A stretch of 64,000 nucleotides of DNA, taken from an uncultured Flavobacterium sp. (GTDB taxonomy: Bacteria > Bacteroidota > Bacteroidia > Flavobacteriales > Flavobacteriaceae). The notes under the pieces were generated by a model. It was not told the origin of the DNA. It searched no databases and worked only from the letters and a program-made list of their open reading frames with translations. Of this stretch, positions 47,297-56,456 are shown in pieces. Position 1 is the first letter of the stretch, and every line of letters starts with the position of its first letter. Made by a program: the position numbers and the translations under genes. Where the stretch lies: positions 1 to 64,000 of the forward strand of contig CALJVL010000033.1 of assembly GCA_937773775.1 (NCBI GenBank), read 5' to 3'.

Positions 47297-47998
47297 TCAC
47301 TTCTGATGTAACCCACATTCTTTGTGACTCGATTCCCACCACCATCTACCGGCCCTTATGTCTTCGCCAGCGGTAATTGCCCTAGTGCATGGCGCGCAAC
47401 CTATACTCACAAATCCTTGCTTATGCATTGCATTTTGAGGGACATTATTTTTTTCTAAATAATCTTCAACCTCTTTTAAAGTCCATTTTAATAATGGATT
47501 GAATTTGATGATTTCGAACTTTCCATCGTATTCAAAAAGATGTAAATCATTCCTGTTTTCTGATTGCTCTGCTCTTAAACCCGTAATCCAAATAGAATCT
47601 CTCTTTAAAGCTTTGGTTAATGGCGCTACTTTTCGAATAAAACAACACTCTTTTCTATTTTCAACCGACTCGTAAAAGCTATTTGGTCCTTTTGCATTCA
47701 ATAAGTTTTGAACATCTTTCGCTTCAGGAAAATAAACTTCAATGTGTTTTTTATACTTCTTTAATGTTTTGTGAAAAACATCATAGGTTTCTTGAAACAA
47801 ACGACCTGTATCTAAAGTAAAAATTTTAATTTCCGCATCACTTTTAGCAATTAAAGCTGTTATCACTTGGTCCTCTTGTCCGAATGAAGTTGAAAAAACA
47901 ACTTTGTCCTTATACTCATTTGCCAAAAAAGTAAAAGTTTCCTCAATTGAGAGGTCTTTCGTTTTTTCTATTAATACTTGAACTATCGTTGTACTCAT
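47297..47998 (-). CDS. cysH: Adenylyl-sulfate (APS) reductase
   Basis: The 233-residue CysH-family protein has FSTSFGQEDQVITAL, FTLDTGRLFQETYD, WITGLRAEQSENR and the catalytic C-terminal KECGLH. It contains the paired cysteines RKECCFIRK and SIGCAPCTRAI, the CC...CxxC signature of [4Fe-4S] enzymes that use APS rather than PAPS. No APS kinase gene is present in the operon, which fits. It is the first gene of the operon. Confidence 0.93.
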   Translation of the reverse strand: MSTTIVQVLIEKTKDLSIEETFTFLANEYKDKVVFSTSFGQEDQVITALIAKSDAEIKIFTLDTGRLFQETYDVFHKTLKKYKKHIEVYFPEAKDVQNLLNAKGPNSFYESVENRKECCFIRKVAPLTKALKRDSIWITGLRAEQSENRNDLHLFEYDGKFEIIKFNPLLKWTLKEVEDYLEKNNVPQNAMHKQGFVSIGCAPCTRAITAGEDIRAGRWWWESSHKECGLHQK

Positions 47999-48052
47999 TT
48001 TTTTCTTTTTATAATAAAATCTATTACCCTATCGACTTAGTAGATTACGATG

Positions 48053-48083
48053 CAAAAGTAGTCCTTATTTTGAGATAACAAAA
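48053..48083 (-). promoter_or_regulatory. Promoter of the cysH operon
   Basis: The minus strand carries TTTTG (48083-48079), an 18-base spacer and TACTTTTG (48060-48053), close to the Bacteroidota consensus. The start point would be about 45 bases before cysH. On the plus strand a -7-like TACTTTTG (48298-48305) lies just before the TauE gene. Confidence 0.75.
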
Positions 48084-48321
48084 TAATATTTAATATTTTT
48101 ATTTCGAATTCATCAACAGTTTAATGACTCAACAAAAGCAGCTTAGCCTAATCGTAAACAGAATTATTGAATCAACTAATAATCTATTACTTTTAATTTT
48201 ATTCCTAAAGAAAACCCGCTATTTATACTTAATCTTTAATTTTTAAGATATATTTTACATAGCCTACTCTGCCTATAGGATAATTATAAATAAATTGTAC
48301 TTTTGTCCAAAAAACTCATAG

Positions 48322-49110
48322 ATGGATTTTCAATTGGGATTTGTAGTTGCAGGTTTGCTGGTGGGTTTTGTGGTAGGATTGACAGGAGTAGGAGGCGGTT
48401 CCTTGATGACTCCTATTTTATTGTGGTTTGGTATTCCACCCACAACAGCTGTAGGCACCGATTTATTATATGCTGCCTTCACTAAAATGGGTGGCGTCTT
48501 TGTTCACCATAAAAAAAACAATATTAATTGGACTATCACGGGTTGGCTTTCCTTAGGTAGTGTTCCGGCAGCGTTACTAACGTTATGGATTCTCCATAGG
48601 GTTAAAACAGATATTACAGCTATAAATGATATCATAAAGTACAGTTTGGGATGGGCACTACTTTTTACTTCGGTGGCCGTTTTGTTCAAAAAGAAACTCT
48701 TGGTCTTTTCTCAAAAACATGCTGGTGATAAATTTCATAGTGAGAGTAAAACCCAAAACACATTAACTGTCGGTATTGGAGTACTACTTGGAGCGACCGT
48801 AACACTTACTTCGATAGGAGCTGGCGCTTTAGGCACAGTTACTCTATTTTTCCTTTATCCTCTTTTAGCAACTCCTAGATTAGTTGGCACTGAGATTGCG
48901 CACGCGGTCCCTTTAACTCTTATCGCAGGACTAGGTCATGCAACGATGGGAAATTTGGATTTAGGATTACTAGGACAATTATTAATGGGATCACTTCCTG
49001 GAATTTTTATAGGAAGTATACTGAGTGAAAAAGTCCCTGATTTATTTCTTAGAAATGCCATTGCAGGAATGTTATTTTTCGTTGGCTACAAATTAATTTT
49101 TATAGGCTAA
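48322..49110 (+). CDS. TauE/SafE-family permease
   Basis: The 262-residue protein has about eight membrane helices, GFVVGLTGVGGGSLMTPILL near the start and the second-half repeat LLGATVTLTSIGAGALGTV. The family moves sulfite, sulfonates or other sulfur compounds. Divergent position from the cysH operon supports a sulfur role. An overlapping frame from 48303 is spurious. Confidence 0.88.
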   Translation: MDFQLGFVVAGLLVGFVVGLTGVGGGSLMTPILLWFGIPPTTAVGTDLLYAAFTKMGGVFVHHKKNNINWTITGWLSLGSVPAALLTLWILHRVKTDITAINDIIKYSLGWALLFTSVAVLFKKKLLVFSQKHAGDKFHSESKTQNTLTVGIGVLLGATVTLTSIGAGALGTVTLFFLYPLLATPRLVGTEIAHAVPLTLIAGLGHATMGNLDLGLLGQLLMGSLPGIFIGSILSEKVPDLFLRNAIAGMLFFVGYKLIFIG

Positions 49111-49131
49111 AACAAAAGATTGCTTTAAACA

Positions 49132-49173
49132 GAAAAGCCAATTTCATTGTAGATACTATGAAATTGGCTTTTC
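49132..49173. terminator. Bidirectional terminator between TauE and Rrf2 genes
   Basis: A perfect 16-base stem (GAAAAGCCAATTTCAT with ATGAAATTGGCTTTTC) and 10-base loop, with T-rich flanks, separates the convergent genes. Confidence 0.88.
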
Positions 49174-49205
49174 TATTATTACAGTTTTAAGTACCGCCAA
49201 AATGA

Positions 49206-49616
49206 CTAAAAAGCAATGTCAGCTAGGGAATTGTTTTCCAATATTTGCAAGGTGTTGTCCCGGACTTCGGTCATTAATTTACGCACAGCGCAGGCAGCTT
49301 CATTCGTACAATCATCACATTTTTCATAAAAGTTATGGCTGGCACAAGGCAACAAAGCTATAGGCCCTTCGAGAATACGATAGACTTTGGCCATATTAAT
49401 GTCTTTGGGTTCTTTTATCAAATAATAACCACCGCCCTTTCCTTTTTTGGCACCTAAAAATCCCGAATGGCGCAAAAGCAACAAAATACTTTCTAAAAAC
49501 TTAATCGAAATATTTTCGCTTTTAGCAATATCAGCAATGGCGACAGGTGTTTGATCTTCTCGGCGGGCCAAAAAGGTCAATGCTTTGATTCCGTATTTTG
49601 TTTTCCTTGAAAGCAT
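49206..49616 (-). CDS. Rrf2-family transcriptional regulator
   Basis: The 136-residue winged-helix protein starts MLSRKTKYGIKALTFLARR, with a recognition-helix region ISIKFLESILLLLRHSGFLGAKKGKGGGY. Three or four cysteines (LLPCASHNFYEKCDDCTNEAAC) could bind an iron-sulfur cluster or sense thiols as in IscR/CymR-type members. Position between sulfate and methionine genes suggests control of sulfur assimilation, inferred from neighbourhood. Confidence 0.88.
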   Translation of the reverse strand: MLSRKTKYGIKALTFLARREDQTPVAIADIAKSENISIKFLESILLLLRHSGFLGAKKGKGGGYYLIKEPKDINMAKVYRILEGPIALLPCASHNFYEKCDDCTNEAACAVRKLMTEVRDNTLQILENNSLADIAF

Positions 49617-49681
49617 GGTTTATAAATATTTAATGTCAGATTTACAACTTCTGCAAACCTAACACCAAATATCGTAATTTT

Positions 49682-50854
49682 TTAAGATAAAGCTTGCTCT
49701 AAATCGGCAATTACATCTTTAACCGTCTCCAGTCCTATTGAAACACGAACTAAACCATCAGTTATACTTACTGCCAATCTTTCATCAACAGATAATTTAC
49801 TATGTGTTGTTGATGCTGGATGCGTAACAATCGTTCTCGTATCTCCTAAGTTTGGTGACAACGAACATAGTTTTATTTTATCTAAAAAGGTTCTTCCTGC
49901 CTCAATACCGCCTTTTATTTCAAAAGCTACAATGCTGCCTCCCAACTTCATTTGTTTTTTGGCAATTTCATATTGTGGATGCGATTTTAAGAACGGGTAT
50001 TTTACCTTATTTACATTAGGATGCTGTTCTAAAAACTCAGCCACCTTCAGGGCATTTTCACAGTGTCTATCTAAACGAACCGCTAAAGTCTCTAAGCTTT
50101 TTGACAATACCCAAGCATTAAAAGGGGATAAAGAAGGTCCCGTAAGTCTAGAAAATAAATAAATTTTTTGAATCAATTCAGGGTCACCAACAGTTATTCC
50201 GCCCAAAACGCGACCTTGACCATCCATTAACTTTGTAGCAGAATGCACTACCAAGTGCGCACCCCATTTCATAGGTTGCTGCAAATAAGGCGTCGCAAAA
50301 CAATTGTCTATTATCAATATCAAGTTGTGCTTTTTGGCAATCGCTCCTAACAATTCCAAATCTATAATATCGACTGCTGGGTTTGTAGGCGATTCTGCAA
50401 AAAGAATCTTTGTATTAGGCGTGATGAAACTTTCAATAGTTTCTGGCTTATTGATATCAAAATAGGAAGTCTCTATATTCCACTTTGGAAAATAGTTGAT
50501 AAATAATGAATGTGTCGCTCCAAAAACACTGCTAGAAGAAACAATATGATCTCCAGACTTCAATAAAGCAGCCATTGTAGAATACACTGCAGCCATTCCT
50601 GAGGCAAAGGCAAAACCAGCAGTTGCGCCTTCCATCTTGCACACTTTATCAACAAACTCGTTGGTGTTTGGGTTACTATAACGACTATAGATGTTTCTGG
50701 ATTTCTCCTCGGCAAATGAAGCTCGCATATCTTCGGCATCTTCAAATACAAAACTAGATGTTAAGTATAAAGGAACCGAATGTTCTAAGTATTGCGTACG
50801 TTCTAATTGGGTACGGATGGCTTCGGTTTCAAAACCAAATTCTTCTTCGTTCAT
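49682..50854 (-). CDS. O-acyl-homoserine sulfhydrylase (trans-sulfuration PLP family)
   Basis: The start at the Met at 50854 (MNEEEFGFETEAIRTQ) fits the family; the preceding nine codons do not. The 390-residue PLP enzyme has AFASGMAAVYSTMAALLK, the PLP lysine in HSATKLMDGQGR and the C-terminal THPASTTHSKLS. It makes homocysteine from O-acetyl- or O-succinylhomoserine and sulfide. With the MetX domain encoded upstream the likely substrate is O-acetylhomoserine, though sequence alone does not exclude cystathionine gamma-synthase activity. Confidence 0.88.
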   Translation of the reverse strand: MNEEEFGFETEAIRTQLERTQYLEHSVPLYLTSSFVFEDAEDMRASFAEEKSRNIYSRYSNPNTNEFVDKVCKMEGATAGFAFASGMAAVYSTMAALLKSGDHIVSSSSVFGATHSLFINYFPKWNIETSYFDINKPETIESFITPNTKILFAESPTNPAVDIIDLELLGAIAKKHNLILIIDNCFATPYLQQPMKWGAHLVVHSATKLMDGQGRVLGGITVGDPELIQKIYLFSRLTGPSLSPFNAWVLSKSLETLAVRLDRHCENALKVAEFLEQHPNVNKVKYPFLKSHPQYEIAKKQMKLGGSIVAFEIKGGIEAGRTFLDKIKLCSLSPNLGDTRTIVTHPASTTHSKLSVDERLAVSITDGLVRVSIGLETVKDVIADLEQALS

Positions 50855-50954
50855 TTTTTTATTTTTAAAGAAGTGTTTCACAAAGCTTCACAAAGGAAAC
50901 TGAGAGATTCACGAAATATTTTTAACGTTTAATTAAATTTTAAAGCTCAACGAA

Positions 50955-51389
50955 TTAGATTTTAGCTAATTCCAGCCCATTCAAAACAACTTTATAGTGA
51001 ATTGTTGCTGTAGGTTCTAATGTTTTAGAAACGGAACAGTATTTCTCGAAAGAAAGTTGTGCTGCTCTGGCTGCTTTTTCTTCATTTATAGGCCCTTCTA
51101 AATAAAACACAACATGGATATCTTTGAATGGTTTTGCCTCTCCAACTTGGACACGGTCACCTTCTACCTCAGCCTTAAAAGAGCTAATCTCTTGACGTTG
51201 TTTTTTTAGAATTGAAATCATGTCTATGGCGCTGCATCCCGCAACACCCATCAAAACTAACTCCATGGGACTGGCTCCTAAATCATCGCCGCCAAATTCA
51301 GAACGGTTATCTACATTTACTATATGTCCACGTTCGTTTTTTAATTCAAAATGGTAATTCTCGTTTACTCTGTCTAATGTTATTTTCAT
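50955..51389 (-). CDS. OsmC/Ohr-family protein
   Basis: The 144-residue protein has the two conserved OsmC cysteines in GVAGCSAIDMIS and FEKYCSVSKTLEP, with SPMELVLMG. The family reduces organic peroxides. It lies between the MetX fusion gene and the sulfhydrylase gene on the same strand, so it is probably part of the SAM-regulated operon and may handle reactive sulfur species, inferred from context only. Confidence 0.85.
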   Translation of the reverse strand: MKITLDRVNENYHFELKNERGHIVNVDNRSEFGGDDLGASPMELVLMGVAGCSAIDMISILKKQRQEISSFKAEVEGDRVQVGEAKPFKDIHVVFYLEGPINEEKAARAAQLSFEKYCSVSKTLEPTATIHYKVVLNGLELAKI

Positions 51390-51485
51390 TATTTATGTTT
51401 TTTTGAAAGTTAATACCACGGTTTTTAAACGTGATTCTAACGAGTTTTAATTTAATTCACTAGCAGCCATAGCTGAACACTTTTA

Positions 51486-54400
51486 CTAGCTTTTATCAGA
51501 TAATCTTAAGATATCTCCAAAAACACCTCTTGCCGTAACTGCTGATCCGGCTCCTGCTCCTTGTATCACTATTGGTCGGTCTCCATAGGATTCTGTATAA
51601 ATTTCGAAGAAAGAATCAGATCCTTTTAAGCCTCCCAAAGCAGTATCCGAAGGTACGGAAACCAATTTGACTTCCAAAATCCCTTTGTCATTTTGTAAAT
51701 CACCCGATAATTCCCCTATGTATCTCAAAACGTGATTTGGTTTTTGATCCCTTTTTATCTTATCATATATAGGATCAAATTCCTTAAGCTTGGTCAGAAA
51801 ATCAGCAGCACTTCCTTCGCGCAGATGTTCTGGTATTAAATTCTGAATGTCAATTTCTTCAAATTCATTTTGCAAATCCAGTTCCCTAGCTAAAATTAAC
51901 AATTTTCTACCCACGTCATTTCCTCCTAAATCCTCTCTTGGGTCCGGTTCTGTGAAACCATTGTCGATTGCTTCTTTTAATATTTCACTAAAAGAAACAT
52001 CCTTAGCAGAAAAATTGTTGAATAAATAACTTAGGGTTCCTGAAAACACTCCCTTAATCTTGGTGATGTTTTCGCCTGAAAGATGCAGTAATTTTATAGT
52101 GTCAATCAAAGGTAATCCCGCACCAACGTTAGTTTCATACAGATAACTCTTTTGATTGTCAGTCAAGACTTTTCTCAACTCTTTATAGAAACCATAACTC
52201 AAAGTATTGGCCACTTTATTCGAAGAGATTAAATCAAAACTACTTTCGGCAAGGAGAATATAATTCTCCACAAATGTAGCACTTGCAGTATTATCAATCG
52301 CAATAAGATTCTCCAAGTGGTGTTCATTAGCGTAAGCGATAACGTCATCAATCGTGTAAGAAGAGCCATTTGTCTGAATTTCATTTTTCCAGTTAGCCGA
52401 AACTCCGTTTTTATTCAAAAGAACATTTCTAGAATTGGCAATTGCAAAAACATTCAGCTTGATGTCTTTCCTCTTTTCGATCATAGTTGCTGACTCCAAT
52501 ATTTGGTTAATCAAAGTTCCACCAACCAATCCATGTCCAAAAATGGCGATATTAATTTTCTTTGCAACCCCAAATATCTCTCCATGAATTACATTTAATG
52601 CTTTGTTTAGTTCTGATTTTTTTACTACCAAACTTACATTTTTACCAGTAACAGTGTTATTGAAAAGAATAGGGACAATTTTATTTTTAATCAAAGCGGT
52701 GTATGGCTTATGAAATGTGCTAAGATCTTGACCGATGATTGAAATAACAGAAACATTATCAGTCACAGTTATTTTAGTGACATCCTTAGAATAGAAATCA
52801 TTTTCGAATTCCTTCTCCAACTCAATCATTGCTTTTGTCGCTTTATCAGCAGCGACCACAAGTCCAATTCCTCTTTCTGATGAACCTTGCGAAATGATAC
52901 TCACACTAATATCATTGTCGCCCATCACCCTAAAAATACGGGCATCAACTCCCGTTTTACCTAGTAGCCCTCTTCCTTCTAAGTTTACCAAAGACACATT
53001 CTCTAAGACAGACAATGTTTTTATACCTGCAGCATTTGAGTTGGAAGTGATTAAAGTCCCTTTGTTTTCGTGGTTGAATGCGTTCAGAATACGAAGTGGG
53101 ATGTTTTTTTCCAACAATGGAATAATCGTTTTAGCATGCAAAATAGTAGCTCCAAAATTAGCCATTTCATTCGCCTCACTATAGGACAAAGATTCAATTT
53201 TCTTGGCATCTAAAACCAATTCAGGATTAGCGGTATAGATTCCGTCAACATGGGTAAAGTTTTGTAATTCTTCGGCATTAATATAATTAGCAACCAAAGA
53301 TGCTGTATAATTACTTCCGTTTCTACCCAAAGTTGTAGTTTCGTTTTTAGCATTGGAACCAATAAAACCGGTAATTACCAAAACGGAATCTTTGTTTTCT
53401 TTAAAAACCTGAATGATGTTCTTCTTAGAAATAGCTTCTAAAGGTTGCGCATCGCCAAAATTAGAGTCAGTAATAATTAATTCTCTTGTGTCCGCTAATT
53501 TTGCAGGAATGCCTTTTTGATTCAACAAAAACACTAATAACTTAGCCGAAAGCAATTCGCCATGTGCTAAAATTTGGTCTTGAATCTTAACGCTAAAATC
53601 CCCAATCAAGCTAACTCCTTCAAAGAGTTTATCTAATTTATCAAATTCTATCGAAAAATCAACGGCATCAAAACCATCTTTTTGATAGGTTTTAAAACTT
53701 TCTAGTAGCGGCTTGTAATTTCCGTTTTTGGCTGCTATAGTAAGAATATCGTCTAACTCATCTGTTGCATTTTCTCTTGCCGAAACTACGATTGCAATTT
53801 TTTCTTGTTGCTTTATTTTAGACTCAATAATATCTAAAACTTTATTGATCCCTTCCCCGTTAGCTAAAGATTTCCCTCCAAACTTTACTATTTTCATCTG
53901 CTTTTTATTTTTAAAAACAACTTCTAATAAATTGTCTAATTGCTCATGCTCTATCAAAAAGGCATCATGCCCATGTTGTGAGTCAATCTCACTATAGAAT
54001 ACATTATTTTTAAATTTTTTAATTTCGTTGTAAGTTTCTCTATTCTCTTTTGCTGTAAAAAACAAATCTGAATTAATTCCTACAATGTATATGTTTGCTT
54101 CTACTTTTGAAATAACTGCTTCTAAAGACTCTCGATTTCGCGTAATATCGATGGTTTTCAACAATTGGTTCATCATTTTATAAGCCGAAAGCTGAAACCT
54201 TTTTTCTAATTTTTCTCCATGGTAATTCAACCAACTCTCTACTTTAAATGTTTCTAGTTGTTCATTAAGATATCTATTAAATTTGACTTTGAAAGACTCA
54301 GGTGTTCTGTAGCACAACATAGCGTGAATACGCGCATCTTCAATAGGTTTCGAAGAATTATTAAGGATTTGCTCTTGCAAATAACAATTAGCTATCAACC

Positions 54401-54878
54401 AGTCAGTCGCTTTCCAATCTGTGGCAATTGGAATGAAGTTTTGAGCCAGCTTAGGTTCCAAAGCCAAAATCTCCCAAGCGATTCCACCACCAACAGAACC
54501 ACCAATGAGCGCAAACAAATTATCAATCTTTAAGACCCGAAGACCCTCTATGAAAATTCTAGCGATGTCTCTTGTTATAAAGTCTCTATAATTTTCGATA
54601 GTAGCTGAATTAAAACCATTACCTGGCACATCAAAAGAGACAATTGTATACTTTCTAACATCAATGGTCTTATCTACTCCTACTATATCATTCCACCAGC
54701 CTGATTCACCAATAACTTGTGAGTTTCCAGTCAAAGCATGATTAATTAAAATAATTGGTGCTGTATGCAACGGAGCTCCAAAAACTTGAAAACTTAAGTT
54801 TAGGCTAGCATAAAAAGCACCGTTATAAGTGGTGAAGTTTTCTAAGGTAATATGTGTTGGTTTATTTTCCAATGTCAA
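51486..54878 (-). CDS. Homoserine O-acetyltransferase / aspartokinase / homoserine dehydrogenase fusion
   Basis: The 1130-residue protein combines three enzymes. Residues about 1-325 are an alpha/beta-hydrolase MetX domain with nucleophile Ser128 (LIGGSVGGGIAWE), Asp271 (GINSDLFF) and His304 (SQHGHDAF). Residues about 328-780 are an aspartokinase (MKIVKFGGKSLANGE, TTTLGRNGSNYTA) with ACT-type regulatory domains (QGSSERGIGLVV). Residues from about 790 are homoserine dehydrogenase (INIAIFGHGLVGGTL, GVFSGTLSYLFN, GFTEPDPREDLGGNDVGRK). It phosphorylates aspartate, makes homoserine and activates it for methionine, lacking only aspartate-semialdehyde dehydrogenase. It lies behind a SAM-I riboswitch. 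Confidence 0.92.
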   Translation of the reverse strand: MTLENKPTHITLENFTTYNGAFYASLNLSFQVFGAPLHTAPIILINHALTGNSQVIGESGWWNDIVGVDKTIDVRKYTIVSFDVPGNGFNSATIENYRDFITRDIARIFIEGLRVLKIDNLFALIGGSVGGGIAWEILALEPKLAQNFIPIATDWKATDWLIANCYLQEQILNNSSKPIEDARIHAMLCYRTPESFKVKFNRYLNEQLETFKVESWLNYHGEKLEKRFQLSAYKMMNQLLKTIDITRNRESLEAVISKVEANIYIVGINSDLFFTAKENRETYNEIKKFKNNVFYSEIDSQHGHDAFLIEHEQLDNLLEVVFKNKKQMKIVKFGGKSLANGEGINKVLDIIESKIKQQEKIAIVVSARENATDELDDILTIAAKNGNYKPLLESFKTYQKDGFDAVDFSIEFDKLDKLFEGVSLIGDFSVKIQDQILAHGELLSAKLLVFLLNQKGIPAKLADTRELIITDSNFGDAQPLEAISKKNIIQVFKENKDSVLVITGFIGSNAKNETTTLGRNGSNYTASLVANYINAEELQNFTHVDGIYTANPELVLDAKKIESLSYSEANEMANFGATILHAKTIIPLLEKNIPLRILNAFNHENKGTLITSNSNAAGIKTLSVLENVSLVNLEGRGLLGKTGVDARIFRVMGDNDISVSIISQGSSERGIGLVVAADKATKAMIELEKEFENDFYSKDVTKITVTDNVSVISIIGQDLSTFHKPYTALIKNKIVPILFNNTVTGKNVSLVVKKSELNKALNVIHGEIFGVAKKINIAIFGHGLVGGTLINQILESATMIEKRKDIKLNVFAIANSRNVLLNKNGVSANWKNEIQTNGSSYTIDDVIAYANEHHLENLIAIDNTASATFVENYILLAESSFDLISSNKVANTLSYGFYKELRKVLTDNQKSYLYETNVGAGLPLIDTIKLLHLSGENITKIKGVFSGTLSYLFNNFSAKDVSFSEILKEAIDNGFTEPDPREDLGGNDVGRKLLILARELDLQNEFEEIDIQNLIPEHLREGSAADFLTKLKEFDPIYDKIKRDQKPNHVLRYIGELSGDLQNDKGILEVKLVSVPSDTALGGLKGSDSFFEIYTESYGDRPIVIQGAGAGSAVTARGVFGDILRLSDKS

Positions 54879-54926
54879 ATCTTTTATTGATTTTGATTTG
54901 TATTTGGAAATATTAGAAAGAAAAGA

Positions 54927-54945
54927 CTAGGTAAATACTAGAAAA
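54927..54945 (-). promoter_or_regulatory. Motif shared downstream of both SAM-I riboswitches
   Basis: The minus strand reads TTTTCTAGTATTTACCTAG, 9 bases after the P1 stem. Nearly the same string, TTTTCTAGTATTTCCTA, follows the metH riboswitch at 39297-39281. The match outside the aptamer suggests a common expression platform. Confidence 0.5.
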
Positions 54946-54954
54946 TTTCTTGTT

Positions 54955-55060
54955 GTTATCTTTCCACTTTTAGTAGTGGTAGAATGCAGCACCTTCTCCG
55001 ATTTCTCAAAGGGTTGCTAAGGCTTCATCGGGTCTAATCCCTCGTCCTTTCTTTATAACA
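54955..55060 (-). promoter_or_regulatory. SAM-I (S-box) riboswitch upstream of the MetX-AK-HSD operon
   Basis: On the minus strand: GTTAT (P1), GACGAGGGATTAGACCC, GATGAAGCCTTAGCAACC, AAGGTGCTGCATTCTACC, a P4 hairpin (CCACT-ACTAAA-AGTGG) and GATAAC closing P1 at 54960-54955. All conserved SAM-I blocks are present in order. It ends 76 bases before the start codon of the fusion gene, so rising SAM would lower flux into homoserine and methionine. Confidence 0.94.
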
Positions 55061-55088
55061 TCTCAATACGTTAATGAACTTATGAGTG

Positions 55089-55120
55089 CAAATTAACTAC
55101 TATTTTTTTAAACAACCAAA
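55089..55120 (-). promoter_or_regulatory. Promoter of the SAM-I-controlled methionine operon
   Basis: The minus strand has TTTG (55120-55117), a 20-base spacer and TTAATTTG (55096-55089), the same -7 form (TTAnTTTG) and spacing as the metH promoter. Transcription would start about 25 bases before the aptamer. Confidence 0.65.
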
Positions 55121-55315
55121 TATTAAATTAATTTGAGTATTGTTTTACGAAAAACACATTTGGAATAACTATAAAAAATGATATCCCAAAAACAATTTCG
55201 TTTTCAGGGTATTAGTTCAAAACTTACAGACATTTTAGAGCAATTATTTTTCATCTAAAAATATATTTTTTTTTAACATTGCTTAAATAATACTTTCGAA
55301 AAACATCTGTATTAG

Positions 55316-55513
55316 TTAAGTAAAAAGGATCTCGTTTTCTTGAGAATACATTAGAAATAACAATGAGTTTGCAGCTTTTTTTGGTTTAAAGCTAACGCTT
55401 GATCTTATTTCGAACCTAGGACTAATTAATTCGCTATGGAATTGGTAATCATAGTTTTTTTTCTCCGTAGACTTAATATTTTGGATCGATCGTTTAATTC
55501 CGGATGTTTTCAT
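55316..55513 (-). CDS. Small hypothetical protein
   Basis: This 65-codon frame starts MKTSGIKRSIQNIKSTEKKN and has a more hydrophobic end (AANSLLFLMYSQENEILFT). No family is recognised. It could be a real small peptide gene or chance; it is kept because no longer gene competes for the interval. Confidence 0.3.
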   Translation of the reverse strand: MKTSGIKRSIQNIKSTEKKNYDYQFHSELISPRFEIRSSVSFKPKKAANSLLFLMYSQENEILFT

Positions 55514-55710
55514 ATGATTGTTTTTAAGTTATCAATTTTAAAACGAATGCAGTTTATAATATCCAAGTAGAAAAGCTGATATTAGCGATAATCAATTTTA
55601 TTCCAATAACTGACTAGAGCTAATGTCCTATTTTTGTTGTCTTATATATGTAATTTGAAATTTATTCCTAATGAATATTGTTGCCATTAAAGGTTTGGCA
55701 TACTAGTTCA

Positions 55711-56022
55711 CTATATTTCATTAAAATCAAGCTGAACTGTTTTCACAATTATCTTATCACCCTTTTTAGCTTGTGCCTGCGTTAGGCAGTTATTATCTTT
55801 AGCCCCTATCATGCGTCCTTTTAAAGCTTTCCATCTATCCCTCATATAAGGATACTGCGATAAAGCAACTTGATCTCCATTCTGAGCATTCTTATACTGT
55901 CTTTTATATTCATTGAAATAATTCTTGTAATCAGCAAGATATTTATCCCATTTCTTACTTTTATTTTTGCTATTTGCATTTTCTGCGGTATCCAATACCA
56001 AACCTTTTTCAACTGCTTTCAT
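55711..56022 (-). CDS. Hypothetical protein, 103 residues
   Basis: The protein is charged and Asn/Lys/Tyr-rich (KWDKYLADYKNYFNEYKRQY, YPYMRDRWKALKGRM), without signal or membrane segment. It ends IIVKTVQLDFNEI. Composition looks coding, but I recognise no family and it has no obvious partner. Confidence 0.55.
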   Translation of the reverse strand: MKAVEKGLVLDTAENANSKNKSKKWDKYLADYKNYFNEYKRQYKNAQNGDQVALSQYPYMRDRWKALKGRMIGAKDNNCLTQAQAKKGDKIIVKTVQLDFNEI

Positions 56023-56456
56023 AATTAAATTATTTTTACGTTAAAAATTTGCTTTAAGGCTCTATAATCTAGAAATTTTGAGTAAAATTAAAACTCCCGC
56101 TTTAACATTGTTAATTTTAACTCTTATCAAAACTAACAAAATCAGATCTTTTAATAAAAAATACTCGATTAACTTACATAATATCTGATATAAGGTATTT
56201 TTACTAAGGATTTGTTTAACAGAAAGCTCCAAAACAAGATTATAATTCAATAAAAGTAAAATGATCAAAGCATCGATTTGACAAAAGGTTTTAAAACAAA
56301 CAAACCTGTAAACTTAAAATAAAAAACTAGTAGCGCGCATTTACCAGTCTTAATAATAATGTTAGGCGAAAACTCAGAACGCTACTGAACAGTGCTTAAA
56401 AAAAAAGAGAAGATTAATCTACAGTTCAAAATCGTTTCATATATTTGCATGAAAAT

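Noticed and set aside
56062..56268. 68-codon Leu/Ile-rich minus-strand frame
   Set aside because: It is low-complexity translation of AT-rich DNA, with no family and no sensible context.
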